A stretch of 6,284 nucleotides of DNA from an uncultured Flavobacteriaceae bacterium (lineage in GTDB: Bacteria; Bacteroidota; Bacteroidia; Flavobacteriales; Flavobacteriaceae), in the NCBI GenBank assembly GCA_938074515.1, contig CALJFV010000036.1, forward strand, positions 1 through 6,284, given 5' to 3'. Position 1 is the first letter of the stretch, and every line of letters starts with the position of its first letter. Below the pieces are notes generated by a model, which saw only the letters and a program-made list of their open reading frames with translations, had not been told where the DNA came from and made no database searches. Positions 1 to 5,462 of the stretch are shown in pieces. Position numbers and translations under genes: made by a program.

Positions 1-1380
1 AAAGCCCGTATTTCGGGTAAGTGGGACACTGAATTCATTGGTATTATTACCCATAAGTCCCACGGCTGCGAGCCCGTCATTCCAATCAGGACAAGCAGGT
101 TTATCGATGAGGTTCACATCGATTACATTTAAAGATTCATACAGCAAAATCTGCTGGGTAGTAAAAAAGGTACTACAACTACTCCCAAAATGCGGCATTT
201 CAAATACGTTCATCACGAAAATACGGTAAGGGGCATCTCCTGTGACATAGTAATTCATCCGCGCTGGATCTGGATTAACTGCAGGGTTCAAATCATGAAA
301 GGCACCATAAATAGTGTTCAGGGGAAAGTTTGGCTGAGTATTTGGAATTAGATCGGTCGGGTCCATAGACCAGCCGTTGTATTGATCTGCCAAAGAAAGA
401 TCGAAACTAATTTGACCGTTCGCCCCCATGACCAAAGAATTATAGGTATTACCAAAGTATTCGAAATCAAAGCCCATTGGAATGACTTGGCTCCAACGGT
501 CATCAATCAGAAGATTAGTCGGGGTCCCACCCGTAAGTGGTGGCAAGTCGCAAAAGGGTCCTTGAATTTGATAAGAAGTTGTCCCTTGCCCAGGGATGGC
601 CAGTAGTTCCGCTTCTAAATCTACACAAGGTCCTGAACATTCGGTCGACACATCCTCGCCAGCATCCAGTAATGAACAAGTCCCCTCGGCGATACAAAAG
701 AAGGTAAGCGAAGGACTTTCAAGAACACAGTTTGGATCACTGTCATTGGCCACGGTTAGAGTAACGTTCGTTAATGATGGATAAGGACCAAATAGATAAG
801 TCCCAAGACTTGTAATGGTCTGTGCAGGCCCACCTTGATTATCTGTCACTAAATAGGACAGACCGGTGCCCATGTCGGTAAAATCTGCCGAAACAAAGAA
901 TTGGTTGTTCGTTTCACAGTCCCCCACGGTATCAAACAATACAGTAGGATTCGTACAAGTACTACAATAAACATCAAAATCCCAGGGGGTAAAACCGCTA
1001 CTTTGGCAGCTGATACTGCCGTCGGACTGAATGATAACGGTCAGACTATCTCCTGAAGAGGTATAAGTAAGTCCGGTGAGATCACCACCATTTCCATAAG
1101 GAGTTGCTGCGTTTAAGTCCGTGACGCCATCAGAATCTAAAATAATGACTTCGTCAAAACTGGATTCAACTTGACCGGCATTAAAGTATATGATTAGCGG
1201 TAAACCTGTGTTGCTTTGGAATGCAAATTGGGTATTGTCATTGTTTCCATAGCAATAAGTTGTATTCACTGGACCTGCAGAGCAATCCACATTTTGGGCC
1301 TGTGTGAATAAACTCGCTGACCAAATTAGGGCTAATGCCATTAGGGATTTCTTCCAACGAAGAGATGAAGATGTATTCAT
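1..1380 (-). CDS. Secreted multidomain surface protein (CUB-like N-terminus, probable T9SS cargo), C-terminus off the left edge
   Basis: The minus-strand frame is open for 460 codons from ATG 1380 to the window edge without a stop, so only the N-terminal part is present. Residues 1-28 are a classical signal peptide: Lys/Arg near residues 8-11, a hydrophobic core at 13-25, and likely cleavage after A28 (TQA|QN). Residues about 33-139 resemble a CUB-type beta-sandwich, with paired Cys at 33/43 and 125/139, a central FDEVIILD segment (75-82) and SLTVIIQSDG (112-121). Residues 145-229 look like another beta-rich extracellular module. From about D239 (DAGEDVS) to the edge is a domain I know from long Bacteroidota proteins ending in a gliding-motility or T9SS sorting domain: WSQVIPMGFDFEYFGNTYN (296-314), MGANGQISFD (318-327), QQILLYE (409-415) and TRNTGF (455-460). 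There are many Cys, Asn, Asp and Thr and little Lys, as expected for a calcium-binding or disulfide-bonded exoprotein. A C-terminal sorting domain is inferred, not seen. Start chosen because the signal peptide begins there. Confidence 0.85.
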   Translation of the reverse strand, partial: MNTSSSLRWKKSLMALALIWSASLFTQAQNVDCSAGPVNTTYCYGNNDNTQFAFQSNTGLPLIIYFNAGQVESSFDEVIILDSDGVTDLNAATPYGNGGDLTGLTYTSSGDSLTVIIQSDGSISCQSSGFTPWDFDVYCSTCTNPTVLFDTVGDCETNNQFFVSADFTDMGTGLSYLVTDNQGGPAQTITSLGTYLFGPYPSLTNVTLTVANDSDPNCVLESPSLTFFCIAEGTCSLLDAGEDVSTECSGPCVDLEAELLAIPGQGTTSYQIQGPFCDLPPLTGGTPTNLLIDDRWSQVIPMGFDFEYFGNTYNSLVMGANGQISFDLSLADQYNGWSMDPTDLIPNTQPNFPLNTIYGAFHDLNPAVNPDPARMNYYVTGDAPYRIFVMNVFEMPHFGSSCSTFFTTQQILLYESLNVIDVNLIDKPACPDWNDGLAAVGLMGNNTNEFSVPLTRNTGF

Positions 1381-1407
1381 TGCGAATATGATTGGTAGTT
1401 ATTGAGA

Positions 1408-1415
1408 CTAAAGTA
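1408..1415 (-). promoter_or_regulatory. Weak candidate -7 element for the secreted-protein gene
   Basis: Read on the minus strand this is TACTTTAG, one mismatch from the Bacteroidota -7 consensus TAnnTTTG, ending 27 nt before the ATG at 1380. No TTG is found at the usual 17-23 nt upstream spacing, so support is weak. It is the best match I see in the divergent region on this strand. Confidence 0.25.
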
Positions 1416-1442
1416 GGCAATTTTTTGTTAAAATATTTAAGA

Positions 1443-1472
1443 TTCGAACTGCTCTTTTGTTTCGTACATTTG
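1443..1472 (+). promoter_or_regulatory. Candidate Bacteroidota-type promoter for hflX
   Basis: TACATTTG at 1465-1472 fits the Bacteroidota -7 consensus TAnnTTTG exactly. The -33 position, 19 nt upstream at 1443-1445, reads TTC instead of TTG. The box ends 15 nt before the ATG at 1488, so the transcript would start at about 1476-1478 with a leader of only about 10 nt. This supports the ATG at 1488 over the upstream ATG at 1392, which would precede the promoter. The -7 match is seen directly. Promoter activity is inferred. Confidence 0.45.
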
Positions 1473-1487
1473 GGCAGCCTTTTAGTT

Positions 1488-2696
1488 ATGCTGGAAAAAC
1501 AAGAAATACAATACGAAAAAGTTATTTTGGTCGGGTTAATTACCAAAGATCAAGACGAGGTAAAATCTGCTGAGTATTTAGATGAATTGGCATTTTTAGC
1601 CTATACGGCTGGCGGTGAAGTGGCTCGCAGGTTTACTCAAAAACTTGAAGTGCCTAATCCAAAAACCTTTATTGGAACGGGTAAGATGGAGGAAGTCAAG
1701 ATATATATTGACGAAAATGAAGTGACCACGGCAATTTTTGATGATGAGCTGAGCCCAGCCCAGCAAAAGAATATTGAAAAGATTCTCCAGGTCAAAATTA
1801 TTGATCGGACCAATCTCATTCTCGACATTTTTGCCCAACGTGCCACAACTTCGTATGCAAGAACCCAAGTAGAATTGGCTCAATACGAATATTTGTTGCC
1901 TAGATTGGCGGGGATGTGGACCCACTTAGAACGACAAAGAGGGGGTATAGGTATGCGGGGCCCCGGTGAAACCGAGATTGAAACAGATCGACGAATAGTT
2001 CGCGACCGAATAGCGCTTTTGAAGAAAAAAATAAAATCGATTGATCGGCAGATGGGTGTTCAAAGGAGCAATCGAGGGGCTTTAGTTCGCGTGGCTTTAG
2101 TGGGCTACACCAATGTCGGCAAATCGACTTTGATGAATGTAATTAGCAAGAGTGATGTTTTTGCCGAAAACAAATTATTCGCTACCCTTGACACGACGGT
2201 GCGTAAGGTTGTTATTGGAAATTTACCCTTTTTGTTAAGCGACACGGTAGGATTTATTCGCAAATTACCCACACAACTTATCGAGTCCTTTAAAAGCACT
2301 TTGGACGAAGTTCGTGAAGCTGACTTACTTTTACATGTTGTCGATATTGCCCATCCTTCTTTTGAAGACCATGTAAATTCTGTCAATCAGATTTTGGATG
2401 AAATCGAAAGTAAGGACAAACCAACCCTGATGGTATTTAACAAGATTGATGCCTATACACCGGAACCATGGGATCCAGAGGATTTAACCCAAGAAAAAAC
2501 AGACCAACACAACAGTATTGAGGAGTGGAAAAAAACATGGATGGCAAGAACTAATGGGGATGCCTTGTTTATTTCTGCTTTGGAAAAAGACAATCTGTCT
2601 GAGTTCCGAAAAGTCGTATATGACAAGGTACGCGAGATTCACATTACCCGATTCCCATACAATAACTTTCTTTACCCTGAAGAATTCAACGAGTAA
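1488..2696 (+). CDS. hflX: GTPase HflX, ribosome-associated
   Basis: HflX is a translational GTPase-family protein that binds the 50S subunit and splits stalled or stressed 70S ribosomes. It acts in the cytoplasm. The 402-residue protein has the HflX N-terminal domain (about 1-140, with GTGKMEEV at 63-70 and FDDELSPAQ at 84-92), the family signature GGIGMRGPGETEIETDRR (152-169), a coiled linker (about 170-190) and a G domain. The G motifs are all present: G1 GYTNVGKST (206-214), G2 around TLDTT (233-237), G3 DTVGF (252-256), G4 NKID (318-321) and G5 SAL (363-365). The G4-G5 interval holds a charged insertion at about 322-355 (PEPWDPEDL onward), and the C-terminal tail is short. The start at 1488 gives MLEKQEIQYEKVILVGL, a typical Bacteroidota HflX N-terminus, although the frame is open upstream to an ATG at 1392. 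There is no strong Shine-Dalgarno, as usual in this phylum. It is a single-gene unit, divergent from its left neighbour and convergent with the right-hand operon. Confidence 0.96.
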   Translation: MLEKQEIQYEKVILVGLITKDQDEVKSAEYLDELAFLAYTAGGEVARRFTQKLEVPNPKTFIGTGKMEEVKIYIDENEVTTAIFDDELSPAQQKNIEKILQVKIIDRTNLILDIFAQRATTSYARTQVELAQYEYLLPRLAGMWTHLERQRGGIGMRGPGETEIETDRRIVRDRIALLKKKIKSIDRQMGVQRSNRGALVRVALVGYTNVGKSTLMNVISKSDVFAENKLFATLDTTVRKVVIGNLPFLLSDTVGFIRKLPTQLIESFKSTLDEVREADLLLHVVDIAHPSFEDHVNSVNQILDEIESKDKPTLMVFNKIDAYTPEPWDPEDLTQEKTDQHNSIEEWKKTWMARTNGDALFISALEKDNLSEFRKVVYDKVREIHITRFPYNNFLYPEEFNE

Positions 2697-2715
2697 TTCT
2701 CCCCTAAACTTGTCC

Positions 2716-2738
2716 TAAAAAATAAAAGAGGTTTTTTA
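2716..2738. terminator. Weak AT-only inverted repeat in the convergent gap, possible bidirectional terminator
   Basis: TAAAAAA (2716-2722) and TTTTTTA (2732-2738) form a perfect 7-bp inverted repeat around a 9-nt loop between the hflX and DUF3078 stop codons. On either strand the distal arm is a T-run, which would suit a shared terminator. The stem has no G-C pairs, so it would be unstable and is not a canonical intrinsic terminator. The call rests mainly on its position between convergent genes. Confidence 0.3.
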
Positions 2739-2747
2739 AAAGAGAAG

Positions 2748-3734
2748 CTACTTGAGCCTATAAGTAATTCCGATGCCCAAAGCTTGTCTAATTTGAAATC
2801 CCGGAACAGCGTTGTCGTCATATATGGCCTGCAGGGTAATGTTTGCAGTCAGTAAATTGTTGACGCGCATGGTTAAATTAGCGGTGTAGTCAATATCCAC
2901 ATTTTGAGCCTTTTCGAGGTAATTCGAGTACAGGCCTAGTATGTTTTCTAACTCCACATTAGGGAGCAGTTCGATTTTGGCATAGCAATTTAGAGCTGTA
3001 CCGAGCTCGGTACGTGTGGTCTCTCCGACGTCTACTCCGAAATATTCATCATCATTATCCAGTCTATTTCTGGGGTCATCCGGGTTAGTGAATTGACTGG
3101 CTACAACAATTAATTTCGCCGTGGATGGGGCAATGTTTACTTTGAGATTGTCATTTTTTTTCCACAAGAGACCGGGTCCTGCCAAAAAATAGGCTGGCGA
3201 GAAGAATTTTGAATTCCGCACATCACTGCTGATTTTTACGCTGACACCATTGATGATTTCTGTGCGCTCGCTGGCTTCAAAGCCAGAATCAAATTGTGTT
3301 TTAAAATTAAACATCCCAGAATAAAACCACTTGCTGCTTTTTATTTTCTTACCGATCACAGAAATAACTTCGAGACGGTCGTTGGTTTTTTGTAAGTTAT
3401 CTTTGGATGCAATTTTGGCAGCTCCATACTCTGCCGTCACTTTAGTGTCCCAGTTTACCCCGTTTTTGTTGTAGTTCAGATTGTAGTTGAGGTTCACGTT
3501 ACCGGCAACATTACTGACGCCCCCAGCTTGCCACTCTTTATTGAATGCAGCTTGATTAAAAAGGAAGGTGGTTACTGCACTTTCGGTCCAAACGGTTTCT
3601 GCCTTTTCTTGGGGTTCTTGACTCAAAAGAGTAGACTCTGTTGCGCATATGAAGAGTAAAACAAGACTTATTTTGATGCGGAAAAAACACAAAGGCTCAC
3701 CAAAGGGAGCTTTGGTGGAAGAACTAAAAATCAT
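2748..3734 (-). CDS. DUF3078 envelope protein, last gene of the suf operon
   Basis: This 328-residue protein matches the DUF3078 family as I know it: a short acidic start, then W..GG..N.AGN..LNYNLNY (68-88), YGAAK (103-107), KTNDRLE (116-122), FNFKTQFD.GF (142-152), FSPAYFLAGPGL (178-189), LGLYSNYL (266-273) and TANITLQAIYDD (296-307). Alternating hydrophobic and polar strands ending in GIGITYRLK suggest an outer-membrane beta-barrel, although the last residue is Lys and not the usual terminal aromatic. Function is unknown. Residues 22-38 are the core of a signal peptide with likely cleavage near S38|Q39. The n-region before it is unusually long for the ATG at 3734, and a TTG start at 3690-3692 (residue 15) would give a more normal signal peptide. 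The gene begins 5 nt after the DUF2480 stop, so it is read with the suf operon, but it may also have its own promoter at 3752-3781. The only mature cysteine is C250. Confidence 0.88.
   Translation of the reverse strand: MIFSSSTKAPFGEPLCFFRIKISLVLLFICATESTLLSQEPQEKAETVWTESAVTTFLFNQAAFNKEWQAGGVSNVAGNVNLNYNLNYNKNGVNWDTKVTAEYGAAKIASKDNLQKTNDRLEVISVIGKKIKSSKWFYSGMFNFKTQFDSGFEASERTEIINGVSVKISSDVRNSKFFSPAYFLAGPGLLWKKNDNLKVNIAPSTAKLIVVASQFTNPDDPRNRLDNDDEYFGVDVGETTRTELGTALNCYAKIELLPNVELENILGLYSNYLEKAQNVDIDYTANLTMRVNNLLTANITLQAIYDDNAVPGFQIRQALGIGITYRLK
3698..3717 (-). repeat. Perfect 8-bp hairpin just inside the annotated start of the DUF3078 gene
   Basis: On the minus strand CACCAAAG and CTTTGGTG pair perfectly around a 4-nt CTCC loop. 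The hairpin begins 17 nt downstream of the ATG at 3734. A T6 run follows 10 nt after the stem (3682-3687 read on the minus strand), too far for a textbook intrinsic terminator. It could limit translation from the upstream ATG, partly end suf transcripts, or be chance. If the true start is the TTG at 3692, the hairpin lies wholly in the intergenic leader. Confidence 0.4.
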
Positions 3735-3739
3735 ATCGG

Positions 3740-4246
3740 CTAGTTTTTATGCAAAGGTACGAAGGAACAGGCCTCGCCGAACATTAATTTTTTTACCCCA
3801 GGGGTAAGTCTCTGGGCCAAAAATGCATAGGCGGCTTGTGGAATTTTTTCATCAGCGCAACCTTTGAGTAAGACTAAACCGTTTTGGTAGGGACTTAAGT
3901 CCATGCCTGCGATATGATCCGTCCAAAGAATGACGTTAAATGACGATTTATCGCAAACCAATACTTTAACGGCATAGGGAGAAAGAGTGGTCGCCACAAG
4001 TTGATAGGCCCATGAGGGAACAATGGCCTCAGTGCTGCAAAAAACACGGACATAAGCATTTTGGAAGGGTTCAGTATCTAACCCACTGAGTTGGGCACGA
4101 AAGTCTTTTTCCCGTAAGACCAGTCCTTGATCTAAAAATTGAGCCAAATCCAGTTCAGTAACCTCATAGGTTGGCGGGTGTTCCGCCAGGTCTATATTGA
4201 TCAGGGCACTATTGGCGACGCGATTGACAATGGGCTGCTGGCTCAT
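3740..4246 (-). CDS. DUF2480 family protein of the suf operon, function unknown
   Basis: The 168-residue soluble protein has no signal peptide or membrane segment and matches DUF2480, a Bacteroidota family that I recall next to suf genes. It has four cysteines: C70 (VFCSTEAIVPSWAY), C98 (VLVCDK), C130 (LLKGCADEKIP) and C160 (FGEACSFVPLHK). The N-terminal third (NRVANSALINIDLAE, 8-22) is also typical. I see a two-fold internal repeat: P77 to L96 and P136 to M155 share P-x-x-A-Y-x(3)-A-x-x-L-[ST]-P-x(3)-K, each following a Cys at C70 or C130. The start overlaps the sufT stop by 4 nt (ATGA), which implies translational coupling, so the two proteins may be made in fixed ratio. A role in Fe-S assembly or carriage is inferred from context and the cysteines only. 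No catalytic motif of a known enzyme is visible. Confidence 0.88.
   Translation of the reverse strand: MSQQPIVNRVANSALINIDLAEHPPTYEVTELDLAQFLDQGLVLREKDFRAQLSGLDTEPFQNAYVRVFCSTEAIVPSWAYQLVATTLSPYAVKVLVCDKSSFNVILWTDHIAGMDLSPYQNGLVLLKGCADEKIPQAAYAFLAQRLTPGVKKLMFGEACSFVPLHKN
3752..3781 (-). promoter_or_regulatory. Candidate internal promoter for the DUF3078 gene
   Basis: Read on the minus strand, TACCTTTG (3752-3759) is an exact TAnnTTTG -7 element. With a 19-nt spacer, the -33 position (3779-3781) reads TTC, one base off TTG. The box ends 17 nt before the ATG at 3734. The spacing and the -33 variant are the same as in the candidate hflX promoter. It lies inside the last codons of the DUF2480 gene, so it could give DUF3078 expression independent of the suf operon. 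Activity is inferred. Confidence 0.4.
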
Positions 4247-4569
4247 AACATTCCCAAGGCTAACTTGGCTTCTTCACTCATCAGTTCTTGACTCCAAGGT
4301 GGGTCAAAGGTTATTTCCACCTCGGCGTCTTTAACCAGTGCAATACTTTTTATTTTTTCTTCGACTTCAAGAGGAAGTGTTTCTGCAACGGGACAGTTTG
4401 GGGTGGTTAGGGTCATGAGAATCTTGACTTCGGCATCTTCATTAACCATAACGTCATAAATGAGCCCTAATTCATAAATATCTACAGGAATCTCGGGATC
4501 AAAAATGGTCTTGAGAACCTTGACAATTTTCTCGCCTAATTCTTCGGTGTTCAATACTTCTTGGCTCAT
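4243..4569 (-). CDS. sufT: SufT-like DUF59/MIP18-family Fe-S assembly protein
   Basis: The 108-residue cytoplasmic protein is a stand-alone DUF59 (MIP18-like) domain. It has the family signatures DPEIPVDIYELGLIYDV (24-40), LTLTTPNCPVAETLP (C59 at the centre, about 52-66) and the C-terminal FDPPWSQELMSEEAK (88-102). Proteins of this family, such as SufT of Gram-positive bacteria and eukaryotic CIA2/MIP18, help mature Fe-S target proteins, and the conserved Cys of the TPxCP motif is functionally important in those studied. Here the gene lies 3 nt after sufE and overlaps the DUF2480 start by 4 nt. The family assignment is secure. The name SufT rests on the suf context, because related DUF59 proteins also occur in phenylacetate degradation (PaaD), for which no neighbours exist here. 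Confidence 0.93.
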   Translation of the reverse strand: MSQEVLNTEELGEKIVKVLKTIFDPEIPVDIYELGLIYDVMVNEDAEVKILMTLTTPNCPVAETLPLEVEEKIKSIALVKDAEVEITFDPPWSQELMSEEAKLALGML

Positions 4570-4572
4570 AAT

Positions 4573-4995
4573 TTATGCGTTGTTTTGCGCGGCAAATGCC
4601 GCTGCGTATAACTTCATTTGTTTGATCATCGAGACCAATCCATTAGCCCGAGTTGGAGAAAGGTGATCACTCAAACCGATTTCTTTGATAAAATCAGTCG
4701 GAGCGTTCGCAATTTCGTGGGCGGGTAACCCAGAAAATGCACGAATAAGGACGCTAACAATACCCTTAGTGATAATGGCATCGCTGTCGGCCCAAAAATT
4801 AACCCGGCCCTCTTGTTGTTCTGCCCTAAGCCAAACCTTGCTCTGACAGCCCTTGATGATGTACTGATCGGTTTTGTACTTTGGCTCAATCAGGGGTAGG
4901 GTTTTTCCTAAACCAATAAGATGGTCATACTTGTCCATCCAGTCGTCAAACAAGGCAAACTCTTCAATTATTTCTTGTTGCGCTGGGGTATTCAT
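4573..4995 (-). CDS. sufE: Cysteine desulfuration protein SufE
   Basis: SufE accepts persulfide sulfur from SufS and passes it to the SufBCD scaffold in the cytoplasm. The 140-residue length is normal for the family. The acceptor cysteine is C50 in IIKGCQSKVWL (46-56), one residue off E. coli SufE C51. Other conserved segments are the N-terminal helix with DW (18-19), DSDAIITKG (70-78), LIRAFSGLP (83-91) and the signature GLSDHLSPTRANGL (107-120). The start ATG at 4995 overlaps the stop of the upstream META-domain gene (ATGA), so translation of sufE probably depends partly on that gene. sufT follows after 3 nt. All expected key residues are present and I see no defect. Confidence 0.96.
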   Translation of the reverse strand: MNTPAQQEIIEEFALFDDWMDKYDHLIGLGKTLPLIEPKYKTDQYIIKGCQSKVWLRAEQQEGRVNFWADSDAIITKGIVSVLIRAFSGLPAHEIANAPTDFIKEIGLSDHLSPTRANGLVSMIKQMKLYAAAFAAQNNA

Positions 4996-5453
4996 TGATC
5001 CTTAGTTTTTATAGCGATCATGACCTTTGGGGTTTCATTTGTGGACAAAGATAAAGTATCTCCATTTTGAGTCCATTGCAATGAGCGCCCAAGATGTCTC
5101 AAAAATTTATATTCTACGGCCATTACTTCATCACTGCAGTACATTTTTGTCGTCATCATGGCCTCTATAGAGAAGTTTTCTTGACTCATAACCAATGTGC
5201 CGCCAAATTGATTGCAGCCCGTGTTTCCGCTGATACGACTCTGATTTAAATCAAAATTCAGGGTCGGTTGCGTCTCTGAAAGGGACATTTCTTCGATTTC
5301 AATCACTTGATAAAGACCTGATGGTTTGGCAATTTGCAATTCTTGAAGCGTTTTTGAGCCACCGCAGCTTCCCATTAAGCCCAAAAGAATAAAGCACCCT
5401 AACAATATCTTTTTTGTGTCTTCAAGTCGATATGTAACGTTAAGTAGACGCAT
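4992..5453 (-). CDS. META-domain lipoprotein (HslJ-like) within the suf operon
   Basis: The 153-residue protein starts with a basic region, a hydrophobic core (16-27) and a lipobox-like MGSC with C30 as the probable lipidated residue, followed by GGS. No acidic surface-export signal follows the cysteine, so it may stay periplasm-facing. The rest is one META domain: the signature GNTGCNQFGG (76-85, C80) and EAMMTTKMYCSDEVMAVEYKFLRHLGR (97-123, with C106), the usual pair of conserved cysteines. META/HslJ proteins are small envelope proteins linked in E. coli to novobiocin resistance and heat shock. Their molecular role is unclear. The gene lies 9 nt after sufS and overlaps sufE by 4 nt, so it is embedded in the operon. 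No reaction can be assigned. The first 15 residues are long for a lipoprotein n-region, but I see no better start. Confidence 0.88.
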   Translation of the reverse strand: MRLLNVTYRLEDTKKILLGCFILLGLMGSCGGSKTLQELQIAKPSGLYQVIEIEEMSLSETQPTLNFDLNQSRISGNTGCNQFGGTLVMSQENFSIEAMMTTKMYCSDEVMAVEYKFLRHLGRSLQWTQNGDTLSLSTNETPKVMIAIKTKDQ

Positions 5454-5462
5454 ATTTTAAAA

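Larger units (their letters stand above)
1381..1487. other. Divergent intergenic region between the secreted-protein gene and hflX
   Basis: These 107 bp lie between two outward-reading genes and should hold both promoters. The stretch is AT-rich, with a T6 run at 1421-1426 and an A/T block to 1440. A plus-strand frame continuous with hflX crosses it from an ATG at 1392, but that extension encodes a Cys/Phe/Leu-rich stretch that does not resemble HflX N-termini and overlaps the best promoter candidate. I read it as non-coding. No RNA gene or riboswitch is recognisable. Confidence 0.7.

Noticed and set aside
38..784. Plus-strand open frames of about 60-75 codons in the first 800 bp
   Set aside because: They lie antisense to the continuous minus-strand secreted-protein frame, have no recognisable motifs and have no promoter or family resemblance.
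1392..1487. 32-residue N-terminal extension of HflX from the ATG at 1392
   Set aside because: It is a Cys/Phe/Leu-rich stretch unlike HflX N-termini, it overlaps the candidate promoter, and the downstream start gives a typical beginning of the protein.
1956..1965. CGGGGCCCCG palindrome in hflX
   Set aside because: It falls in the codons for the invariant RGPGE motif, so protein constraint explains it.
1238..2386. Minus-strand open frames of 69-109 codons antisense to hflX
   Set aside because: They are shadows of the complete, motif-rich HflX frame and show no independent coding signal.
2998..3013. Resemblance of the palindrome to a cloning-vector polylinker (SacI/KpnI sites)
   Set aside because: Only about 11 bases match, and the DUF3078 reading frame and family similarity run through it without interruption, so it is not vector contamination.
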